Assembly (NCBI GenBank): GCA_002344525.1
Contig: DDTJ01000037.1
Location: 1-19,533, forward strand
Direction: 5' to 3'
DNA length: 19,533 nt
Origin: Akkermansiaceae bacterium UBA2367
GTDB taxonomy: Bacteria > Verrucomicrobiota > Verrucomicrobiia > Verrucomicrobiales > DEV007
Shown: piece by piece, positions 6,555-14,900 of the stretch
Layout of the letters: every line of letters begins with the position of its first letter
Numbering within the stretch: position 1 is the first letter of the stretch
Translations under genes and position numbers: made by a program
Notes under the pieces: model-generated
What the model saw: the letters and a program-made list of their open reading frames with translations, nothing else
What the model was told of the DNA's origin: nothing
Databases searched by the model: none

Positions 6555-9500
6555 ATGGGAACAGCTATTATTTTTTCACCGTCCATCCGCCGCCGGGCGA
6601 TGGGCGCACTCTTGGCCTCGGCCTTGCTCGTCGGCCAAGCCGCCAAGGCCGACGCCCCGGCCCTCTTACCCGGCGACCGCATCGCCCTCGTCGGCAACGC
6701 GCTCGCCGAGCGGCTCCAGCATGACGGCTGGTTCGAGACTTATCTGCAAGCCGCCCATCCCGGGCACCAGATCGTCGTCCGCAACCTCGGCTACTCCGGC
6801 GACCAGGTCCACTACCGCCCCCGCGCCCACGAGGGCTTCGGCGACAGCGACAGCCACCTCGCCAATGTGCAGGCTTCAGTCATCTTCGCCTTCTTCGGCT
6901 ACAACGAATCCTTCGCCGACCAGCCCGAGGACTACCGAAAGCAGCTCGCTGGCTGGATCGACCACGTCCGCACCCTGAGCTACCTGCCCGATGGCAAGAA
7001 GCCGCGGGTCGTGCTTTTCTCCCCCATCGCCCACGAGTATCTGGGCAATCCGCTCCTCCCCGACGGCAAGGAGAACAACGCCCGCCTCGCCGCCATCGCC
7101 CGCGTCACCGCCGAGGTCGCCAAGGACAAGCAGGTGCCCTTCGTCGATCTCTTCACCACCTCCCAAGCTTGGTATGAGGCCGCCGAAACACCCCTTACGA
7201 TCAACGGCGTCCACTTGGAGGACGAGGGCAACCTCGCCCTCGCCCGATACTTCGTCGGCGAGGCGATGAAGAAACCTCTCCCCCTCGACGAGGCCGCGCT
7301 CCAGCGTCTTCGCGAGTCGGTTGTGGAAAAAGACCGCCATTGGTTCAACCGCTACCGCGCCGCCAGCGGCAACGACGTCTGGGGCAGCCGCTCCGTGCAG
7401 GACGGCAACCACGCCACCCTCAACCGCGAGCTGCTCATGCTCGACGCCATGACCGCCAATCGCGACGCGCAGGTGTGGGCGAGGGCCAAGGGGCAGGACC
7501 GCAGCATCGACGACAGCAACGTGCCCGAGCCAGTGAAAGTCGGCACCCACATCGTCCGCGACGTCGCCTACCTCGATCCCAAGAAGGCCATCGAGCGGAT
7601 GACCTACCCCGACGACCTCCAGGTCAATCTCTTCGCCGCCGAGGACCGCTTCCCCGAGGTCGTCAACCCCGTCGCCCTCCAGGTGGACACCCGGGGCCGG
7701 ATCTGGGTCGCCTCGTGGGAGGACTACCCCAAATGGCATCCCGGCAAACCCGTGAGCGACCGGCTCGTCATCCTCAGCGACGAGGACGGCGACGGCGAAG
7801 CCGACAAGGCCACCACCTTCGCCCACGTCTCCCAGCTCACCGGATTCGAGTTCTGGAACGGCGGCGTCATCGCCGTGTCCGCGCCCGACGTCTTCTTCCT
7901 CAAGGACACCGACGGCGACGACGTGGCCGATGTGAAAATCCACCTCTTCGGCGGCCTCGGAGCCGACGACACCCATCACGCCGCCAACAATCTCGTCCTC
8001 GGTCCCGACGGCTACATCTACTACCAGCGCGGCATCTTCATCCTCGAAAACATCGAGACCCCGTGGCGGGCCAGCGACGAATCCGGCACCACCGGCCTCT
8101 ACCGCTTCAATCCGCGCACCTTCGACTTCTCCTTCGTCGTCGAGAACACTCCGAATCCCCACGGCATCAGCTTCGACCCTTGGGGAAATCTCCTCATCAC
8201 CGACGGCACCTCGGGCAAGGCCTTCCACGTCTATCACGAGTGCCAGCCCGAGGAAGGACAGGACCCCGCCGCCGCGAAGGACGTCTGGAAAATCCGTCCG
8301 CTCGTGCCCACCACGGTGCGTCCCGTCGCCGCCAGTATGTTCTTCTCCAGCCCCCACTTCCCCGATGCCTACCAGAACAATTTCCTCATCATGAACACCA
8401 TCGGGTATCAGGGGATCAAGCGCTACCAGCTCCGCTACCAGCCCGACGGCGTCATCGACGGCGAGGAGTTCGAGAACTTCCTCTTCACCGGCACCGATCC
8501 CACCTTCAAGCCCAACTCCGAGGCCACGCCCCGCGAGTTTCCTCCCGACTATCCTGGCGATCCCAACTTCCGCCCCTCCGACGCCGTGGTCGGATTCGAC
8601 GGAGCTCTCTACTTCGCCGATTGGCACAACCCCGTCATCACTCACTCGCCCTACAACCTGCGCGACACCAGCCGCGACCGGCTCCACGGTCGCATCTACC
8701 GCGTCACCGCCAAGGGCCGCCCCTTGCTCGATCCCGTTCGTATTCACGGCGAGAGCATCGACCATCTCCTCGGTCTGCTGCGCCATCCCGCCGACAACCT
8801 CCGCCATCAGGTGCGGGTGGAACTGAGCGGACGCGACAGCGGCGAAGTCGTCCAGAAGACCAAAGCCTGGGCCGCCCAGCTTGATCCCGCCAAGGCCGAG
8901 GATGCCATTCCCCTGCTCGAAGCCCTCTGGATCCACCAGCAGCACGGAGCCGAGGATGCCGATTTGTTGAAGAAGGCCCAGGCCATCGCCGAACCCAAGG
9001 CCAAGCCTGCTCTTGAGACGGTCGCTTGGCATTGGAGCGACCGCAGCACTCATTTCCCCGGCGGCACCGACAAGGAGACCCGCGGCATGCAGTTCCGCAC
9101 CGGATACGAAGCCTACTGGGCCAAGCTCGCGGGCTTGGTCGAGAAGCAGCCCGAGGTGACGAAGGCCAAATCCATCGACCTGCGCGACCAAGAGACCGCC
9201 AAGATCACCATCCCGGCAGCCCTGCTGAAATTCACCGTCGAGGCCTTCACTGTGAAGCCTGGCCAGCCTGTTGAACTGACCCTCGACAACGGCGACCTCC
9301 TCCCGCACAACCTTCTCATCGTCGCCCCCGGCACCATCGAGGACGTTTCCCAAGCCGCCATGGCCATGGGGGTGGAAGGCTGGGGCAAGCACTACATCCC
9401 CGACAGCAAGGCCGTCCTCCACGCCACTAAGCTCGTCGATGCCAGCAAGCAGGAGACGCTCGTCTTCAAAGCCCCCGACCAGCCCGGCGACTACCCCTAC

Positions 9501-9572
9501 GTCTGCACCTTCCCCGGCCACGCCTACGTGATGCGCGGCGTGATGAAGGTGGCGGCGGGGGAGGGGAAGTAG
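6555..9572 (+). CDS. SGNH-like / membrane-bound-dehydrogenase propeller / azurin-like fusion protein
   Basis: This 1005-residue exported protein has a signal around MGALLASALLVGQAAKA; the start is 6555 or 6600. Residues 35-240 have an SGNH-like fold but degenerate catalysis: GNAL (47-50) replaces GDSL, GYNES replaces GxND, while VHLEDEG with His220 remains. From about 345 (MTYPDDLQVNLFAAEDRFPE) runs the Pirellula/Verrucomicrobium membrane-bound dehydrogenase-type propeller with acidic DEDGDGEAD and DTDGDD loops. The C-terminus (about 890-1003) is cupredoxin-like with a full type 1 copper set, His918, Cys984, His989 and Met993, the last three in C-x4-H-x3-M spacing as in azurin. The CxxCH haem site usual in relatives is absent. 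An electron-transfer or sugar-oxidation role is plausible. It is divergent from the SGNH hydrolase. Confidence 0.86.
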   Translation: MGTAIIFSPSIRRRAMGALLASALLVGQAAKADAPALLPGDRIALVGNALAERLQHDGWFETYLQAAHPGHQIVVRNLGYSGDQVHYRPRAHEGFGDSDSHLANVQASVIFAFFGYNESFADQPEDYRKQLAGWIDHVRTLSYLPDGKKPRVVLFSPIAHEYLGNPLLPDGKENNARLAAIARVTAEVAKDKQVPFVDLFTTSQAWYEAAETPLTINGVHLEDEGNLALARYFVGEAMKKPLPLDEAALQRLRESVVEKDRHWFNRYRAASGNDVWGSRSVQDGNHATLNRELLMLDAMTANRDAQVWARAKGQDRSIDDSNVPEPVKVGTHIVRDVAYLDPKKAIERMTYPDDLQVNLFAAEDRFPEVVNPVALQVDTRGRIWVASWEDYPKWHPGKPVSDRLVILSDEDGDGEADKATTFAHVSQLTGFEFWNGGVIAVSAPDVFFLKDTDGDDVADVKIHLFGGLGADDTHHAANNLVLGPDGYIYYQRGIFILENIETPWRASDESGTTGLYRFNPRTFDFSFVVENTPNPHGISFDPWGNLLITDGTSGKAFHVYHECQPEEGQDPAAAKDVWKIRPLVPTTVRPVAASMFFSSPHFPDAYQNNFLIMNTIGYQGIKRYQLRYQPDGVIDGEEFENFLFTGTDPTFKPNSEATPREFPPDYPGDPNFRPSDAVVGFDGALYFADWHNPVITHSPYNLRDTSRDRLHGRIYRVTAKGRPLLDPVRIHGESIDHLLGLLRHPADNLRHQVRVELSGRDSGEVVQKTKAWAAQLDPAKAEDAIPLLEALWIHQQHGAEDADLLKKAQAIAEPKAKPALETVAWHWSDRSTHFPGGTDKETRGMQFRTGYEAYWAKLAGLVEKQPEVTKAKSIDLRDQETAKITIPAALLKFTVEAFTVKPGQPVELTLDNGDLLPHNLLIVAPGTIEDVSQAAMAMGVEGWGKHYIPDSKAVLHATKLVDASKQETLVFKAPDQPGDYPYVCTFPGHAYVMRGVMKVAAGEGK

Positions 9573-9584
9573 GGAGGCAAGAGG

Positions 9585-9598
9585 GTCGCCTCGGCGAC
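9585..9598 (+). terminator. Weak hairpin after the azurin fusion gene
   Basis: GTCGCC, TC and GGCGAC form a 6-bp stem 12 bp after the stop codon. The 2-nt loop is tight and there is no T tract, so it may be only a partial terminator. A TATAAA at 9610-9615 follows and could be a -10 for the caspase operon, but no good -35 is seen. Confidence 0.3.
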
Positions 9599-9643
9599 TC
9601 GACCTTGTCTATAAAAACAGCCAGCTCCCTTCGCGGCAGGAGA

Positions 9644-9694
9644 GGAGCGCGGGCACTCCTGCCCGCCTTCCGGAGGCGAGGCGGCTGGCGCTCC
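9644..9694. repeat. REP-like branched palindrome
   Basis: An outer inverted pair, GGAGCGC (9644-9650) and GCGCTCC (9688-9694), encloses two further hairpins: GCGGGC/GCCCGC (9649-9654 with 9661-9666) and GCCT/AGGC (9665-9668 with 9674-9677). The arms share a few bases, so not all pairings can form at once. It lies in the 211-bp gap between the azurin fusion gene and the caspase cluster and looks like a repetitive extragenic palindrome. Confidence 0.6.
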
Positions 9695-9783
9695 GTCGCG
9701 AAAAACTTTGCATAGCCTCCCGGTGAGAAACGTCTTTCTTCCGGCGCATCCTACCGCTACCCTGAGCGCCGCCATACCCCGAC

Positions 9784-11202
9784 ATGAAAACGGTCGCTTT
9801 TCCCATGCCGTCCTTGTTGTCTTTCGCTTTTTCGGTCGTCTGCGCGCTTTGTGCGTTGCCTTTGGCTGAGGCTCAGGAGGGCAAGCGGGTGGCCTTCGTC
9901 GCCGGGGTCAATGTCTACGACGAGCTCCCCGGCGAGGCGCAGTTGAGCGGGGCTGTCAGCGACGCCGAGCTCATGGCGCGGACGCTGAAGTCGTTGGACC
10001 CGCCCTTCGAGGTGACGCTGCTGAAGGACGTCGATTGGAAGGATGCGCAGGACGGCTTCGACTCCTTCCTCGACAAGGCGAAGGGGGCCGAGTGCGCACT
10101 GGTCTATTTCGCGGGGCACGGGGTGGAGTACTACGGGGAGAACTTCCTGCTGGTGAGGAGCACCAGCGTTCCCGGCATCAGCCCCGACGTGGAGAGGATG
10201 AAGCGGCTGCTGGGCGCCGCCGCAGTGTCCCTGCAGACATGGGTGGACCGGCTCGACGCGACGAGGGCGAAGGTGAAGGTCGTGATCCTCGATTGCTGCC
10301 GGAACAACCCGCTGAAGGCCGAGAGCCGCGGCGGGACGCGTTCGGTGGTGGGGGCGCGTCGCGGGCTGGCGCAGGTGGCGCCGCCGAGCGGGACGTTGAT
10401 CAGCTACTCCGCCGACGCGGGGCAGGAGGCCAACGACGGGCTCTTCACCGAGGTGCTGACGAACAACCTGAAAAGCCCCGGCTTGAACATCGTGGGGGTC
10501 TTCGCCAAGACGCGGGAGGAGGTGCGCGAGACTTCGACGACTTGGGCGGAGGAGGACGCGGCGAAGGGCGTCGAACCGAGGTTCCGGCGTTCGCGGCACG
10601 AGCCGGCGGAGTACAGCAAGCTGGATCTGTCGGGGACGACCTTCTCCTTCACGCGCGGTGCGCCCGCGAACGTGAACGTGGAGTTGAAGGAGGCGCTCGG
10701 GGAGGTGAAGCCCGTCCCGGTCACCTTGACCCTCGACAAGAGTCTCTACCTCGCCTCCGAGATTCCCGTGATCCGGGTGAAGGCGGAGCGCGACTGCCAT
10801 GTCGGCCTTTTCTACGAGGACGCGGTCGGCGAGATCATCCAGCTCTTTCCGAGCGGTGATAAGACGGACACGAGGATTCCAGGTGGGGAGGAGATCACTT
10901 TGATGCCTCGCACGGACCCCGCCGACCCAAATCAGCGCATCGTCGTGGAGATCTACGGGCCGCCTTTCGGCAAGGAGCATTTCATCGTCGTCGCCACGGA
11001 GGAGAGCAGCGGCATCACGGTTCCCGCGAAAGATGCGGCGAATCCCTTCCCCTCCGCGACTCCCCGCGCCGCGCGGGTCGTCCGCGAGACCGCCCCGAAG
11101 ACGGCTGGTGCCGCCGCCGGGGAGGTGCCCGCTTCGGCAACCGCCACAGGCGTCGGAACGGCGAGAGTCACCGTGACGACGCGGCCCCGCGAAGCGCCTT
11201 GA
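9784..11202 (+). CDS. Exported caspase-family protease with DUF4384-like C-terminus
   Basis: This 472-residue protein has a signal peptide (hydrophobic core to about ALPLAEA, residue 30). The peptidase C14/metacaspase-like domain spans about 33-260. Catalytic His112 sits in YFAGHGVEY and Cys172 in ILDCCRNNP, where the commoner DACR has become DCCR. ISYSADAGQEANDG (206-219) and FTEVLTNNL (221-229) are typical downstream family elements. Residues about 295-395 (VPVTLTL, HVGLFYEDAVGEIIQLFPS, IPGGEEITL) match DUF4384, a beta-sandwich often fused to bacterial caspases. The tail is Ala/Thr-rich and low in complexity. No Shine-Dalgarno is evident; Met8 is an alternative start. It is the first gene of a four-gene exported cluster and should act in the periplasm, cleaving after basic residues if it follows metacaspase habits (inference). 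Confidence 0.9.
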   Translation: MKTVAFPMPSLLSFAFSVVCALCALPLAEAQEGKRVAFVAGVNVYDELPGEAQLSGAVSDAELMARTLKSLDPPFEVTLLKDVDWKDAQDGFDSFLDKAKGAECALVYFAGHGVEYYGENFLLVRSTSVPGISPDVERMKRLLGAAAVSLQTWVDRLDATRAKVKVVILDCCRNNPLKAESRGGTRSVVGARRGLAQVAPPSGTLISYSADAGQEANDGLFTEVLTNNLKSPGLNIVGVFAKTREEVRETSTTWAEEDAAKGVEPRFRRSRHEPAEYSKLDLSGTTFSFTRGAPANVNVELKEALGEVKPVPVTLTLDKSLYLASEIPVIRVKAERDCHVGLFYEDAVGEIIQLFPSGDKTDTRIPGGEEITLMPRTDPADPNQRIVVEIYGPPFGKEHFIVVATEESSGITVPAKDAANPFPSATPRAARVVRETAPKTAGAAAGEVPASATATGVGTARVTVTTRPREAP

Positions 11203-11267
11203 GGAAACGCGCATTTTCCGAGCCGAATCGAAACACCGAAGTCTCCAAATCCAACCCGCATCAGCCC

Positions 11268-11927
11268 ATGATCCCCCGAATCGACCCGCCGACCGCCGCT
11301 AGGCTTTTCGCCCTGCCGATCCTGCTCTGCCTCATCCAGCTAGCCCCCGTCTTTTCCGTCGTGGGCGAGGACGCCAAGCCGCTGGAGGCAAGCGCCCTCG
11401 ACGCGCTCGACGCGAAGCCGGAGGTTCCGAAAATGCGCGCCCGCAGCAGCAAGCGCACGGAGGTGTCGCGCGAGTACGTCGATGCCGACGCCAAGGCCCG
11501 CTCCGGTTCGGAGACCGGTCTGCGGGCACGGGCCGCCCGCGTCACGACCTTCTCCGACGGCACGGTCGAGGAAAGGCCCCTCGTGGAGGTGCCCCTGCTC
11601 TTCGGGAAGAACTCCGCCAAGCTCGAGGGCGAGCAGTCCCAAGCCAATCTCAAGCTGCTGGCGGAGAAGCTCCGTTCGCTTTCGGAGTCCGATGGGCGCT
11701 TCACGATCGAGGGGCACGCCAGCGCCGAAGGTTCGTCGCAGCGGAACGAGGCCCTGTCGCAGGAACGCGCCGCCACCGTCGCGACGATGCTCCGCCAGCT
11801 CGGGGTGCCCGACGGAATCCTCGCTTCGGCCATCGGCTACGGGTCGAAATTCGCCGCTCATCCAGCCAGCGCCGCGGAGTCGGCGCTCGTACAGGACCGC
11901 CGGGTTCTCGTCGTGAGGGAGCGTTGA
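11268..11927 (+). CDS. OmpA-family peptidoglycan-binding protein
   Basis: This 219-residue protein has an N-terminal hydrophobic segment (residues 11-31) that acts as signal or anchor, then a charged linker to about residue 100. The OmpA C-terminal domain follows: LLFGKNSAKL (110-119), FTIEGHASAEGS (145-156), NEALSQERAATV (160-171), IGYGSKF (189-195) and DRRVLVV near the end. Arg167 corresponds to the conserved diaminopimelate-contacting arginine. The usual Asp of GHTD is Ser152 (GHAS), a variant that may alter binding. The frame extends to a TTG at 11199 that overlaps the caspase stop, but the ATG at 11268 gives a better signal. No beta-barrel is present. It lies 65 bp after the caspase-DUF4384 gene and 56 bp before the next, and probably anchors the system to the cell wall. 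Confidence 0.88.
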   Translation: MIPRIDPPTAARLFALPILLCLIQLAPVFSVVGEDAKPLEASALDALDAKPEVPKMRARSSKRTEVSREYVDADAKARSGSETGLRARAARVTTFSDGTVEERPLVEVPLLFGKNSAKLEGEQSQANLKLLAEKLRSLSESDGRFTIEGHASAEGSSQRNEALSQERAATVATMLRQLGVPDGILASAIGYGSKFAAHPASAAESALVQDRRVLVVRER

Positions 11928-11983
11928 GCCGTCGTTCACCCCGCCCTGCGGCTTCAACTTCGCGCCCCCCTCATCCTGATCCG

Positions 11984-14900
11984 ATGACCGCCATCCGCCT
12001 CCCGCTCGCCGCCCTCCTATGGCTGTGGCTCGTCCCGGCGGGTGCGCAAGCCCAGCAACTGGTCGAATACCCTGCCCCCGTCGAGGTGGATTTCCCCGCC
12101 GGATATGATATCCACGGCCCCGATGGCAAATTCGTGAAGTCGGTTCCGGGACCCGCCAAAGCCAAAGTGCAGGCCCACTTCGAAAAGGACGGGTTTCGAC
12201 TCTACCTCTCCGACTGGAGCTATGATCGTTTCAAGCGCCAAGGCATCCGGCCCAACCTCATGGTGGCGAAGGATGGGGCCGCGAATCCGCCGGAGCCGGA
12301 CGAACCCCAGCAGGTCGCGGATGCGCCCTCTCCGGAGACGGCGAGGGTTGCCGCTGAGATCGAGGCTGCGATTTCGAGCTGGAACCTCGAACGAGCCGCG
12401 GCACTCGTTGCCCGGATTGAATCCACTGCGGCAGGTGCCGGACCCGCCGAGAAAGCAGCCACCTTTTACTATTCCGGCGTCATCAGTTTCCTGGCCGGGG
12501 ATCGCGATCGCGAGACGGAGGCTGCGTTCAAGAATGCGCTTGGCCTTTACGTCAGGGGAAATGATGTCGAAGGCGTCTGGGGGTCTCTTTATCTTCTGCA
12601 GAAGCTCTATTTTGATATCGACAGGAAAAACTCGGATTTATGGACACAGCTCAATGCGGTGGAAGCAAAGGTCATCCGCAGTCGACTTGGCTTGGCTCCG
12701 GGTTCCGGTCCCGTCGAGATTTTCGAGAAGCTGTCGGAAGAGGAACCGCTGAGTTCACTGAAAAGGAAACTCGATGACGTTTTCTCGAGGCTCAGCGAGG
12801 ATCCCGTCCATGGAGAAAGAATCCGGGACGACCAGGAATCTTGGAAACACAATCGGGACGAGAGTCTCGGTCAACTTGGGTTCGAAAGAAACGCACAATT
12901 GCCCCGCTTCCAGTATTATCTTGAGGGGCGGGAGAAGCTTAACGGAGTAAAGAAACGGTTTTCACAGGAAGCGGAGGGGCTCCTGCGAAGACAGCTTGAC
13001 AAGTTGAACCGGATCGAAAGTGCGATCACACTCAGTCCCAACCGACACCGTTCGGAATCCGTCGTGGAGGGATTTAATTGGTCCGGAGGGAGATGGGCGT
13101 ATGAGTTCGTCAAACACTCAATTGAGCCGACCTTGAATTTGGCCACGGATTCCGCCGGGGTGGTTCTGTTCGCTGATTCTGAATTCGTCGTCCGATCCGT
13201 GGAGTTGGAAGGAAGCTGGGAGGAAGGGGGATCAAGGAGGAAGACGGAGCTTTCATTCTACGATACGAAAACATGTCGGCTTGCCGCTCTGGTTTCAATT
13301 CCCAACAGGGTTTTTGAAGTCGGAAGCGTTGGCGATTCACGGGGAAGGCAATTCTACGTGGGAACCATTACTCCGGGGAAGTATAGGTATGATGACTGTC
13401 CCTTGGCGATCACTCTGGTTGATCTTGAGACGGAGTCGATCGAACGGATTCCTCTTGTCGAGGACGACTATTGGTTTGCGCTGGGTCATGAATTGGGGGT
13501 CAAGACGGCTGCCGAATCGATCCAATTGACCGTCGACAAAGGGTTCAGTTCGCAATATGAGCGGATTCAGCCGGAAAAAGATGTGTTCAAGAAAATCCGG
13601 TTCTCCTTTGTTGAAAGGTCACGGGCATCAGATGGATGGGCCGCTCACGAAAGCGGCGAGAAGCGGCATCGGGCGTTGATCTCCCGCGAGCGTTCAGGGC
13701 TTGCCTACCTCGGGCCCCGGCCGGCCCGGGTGGCCGCCACCTCTTCGAGCCGGGGGCAATTCGCAATCGGTTCGCTTGGTGGGACGGGGCTGGGACTGAT
13801 TCTGGTGAGGGCGACGGAAGAGGGGAGATTGACACGCTTCGACCTTGGAACACTTGGGAAGAGTTCCCAGATGGTGTCGCAACAAGGTGTCTTCGCGCCC
13901 TTTGTTCTGGAGGATGGGGTCATTGCCTGCGTGGCGGGTGGCGGGATTCAGCTGATTGGAGAGGGGTCGAAACGCATCGTTGAAATCCCCGGCGGGAACG
14001 GTGAGGCCCTCGAACTCTCGTTAAGGTCACCGGATTCCTATTTTGACCGCGAATCCGGTACGCTCCATTTTTTCCGAAATGCCTTTGCATATACGGTGGG
14101 CGAAAAATTCTGGCGGTTGGAGCTTCCCAAGGCGGAAAAGTTTGAAGCAATAGTCCCGGACAGGAGAAATCTGCAAGCCGGGGGGGCGGATGCTGAAATC
14201 ATCGATTGGGTTGAAGGAACCGGCACATTCGTGGTCCGTTACCCCGGTCTCGGCGGATTTCAGCGTTTTCAGAAATCCACTGGTCAACCCTTCGGGAGCC
14301 GCTGGGATGGGGGATCGGCACACCAAGTCTACAATGGGGTTTTTTCCAGTGATCCTTCCAACGGTTGGCGGGCTCTGTCCTATAGCGATGACGCGTCCAC
14401 TGGCGGCATCTCCGCGTGCGTGACGATCGAAAAGGCCGCGGATGGGAGCGATCACGTAAAGATCGCGAACGGCCTGCCCTCCAAGGCCGATCCGTTGGGC
14501 CTCATCGATGCGGGGGCGAAGGTCCGCGTCGTCTTCGGAGCCGGAGACACCGTGCAGTTCGTCGAGGTAGACCCGTCAACCGGCGCGACGAAAGCGATCT
14601 GGATCTGGAACTTTGCCAGCCGTTTTGGCAAGGCGTTGTTGGATCAATCATCCGGCATCATTCTGATCCCCAATGCAGCCGGGTTCGAAGCATGGATGCT
14701 CCCTGGAGAGGGGGAGCCGCGGAAGAAGTTTGACATGGTTTTGGCGGATGATGATTCGTTCGCCGTGCTGCTTCCCAACGGTCTCTACGCCGGCTCGCCG
14801 GGCTGCGAGAGCTTTCTCAAGCTCACCGATAAAAGCGGGACCCTTGTTCCTGCCGCTATCCTTGCCCCGTGGCGTAACCGTCCCGCTGCCGTGCTCGCGG

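Noticed and set aside
6876..9521. 881-codon open frame on the minus strand inside the azurin fusion gene
   Set aside because: The plus-strand frame has a signal peptide and clear domains; the reverse product is Gly/Val-rich without motifs.
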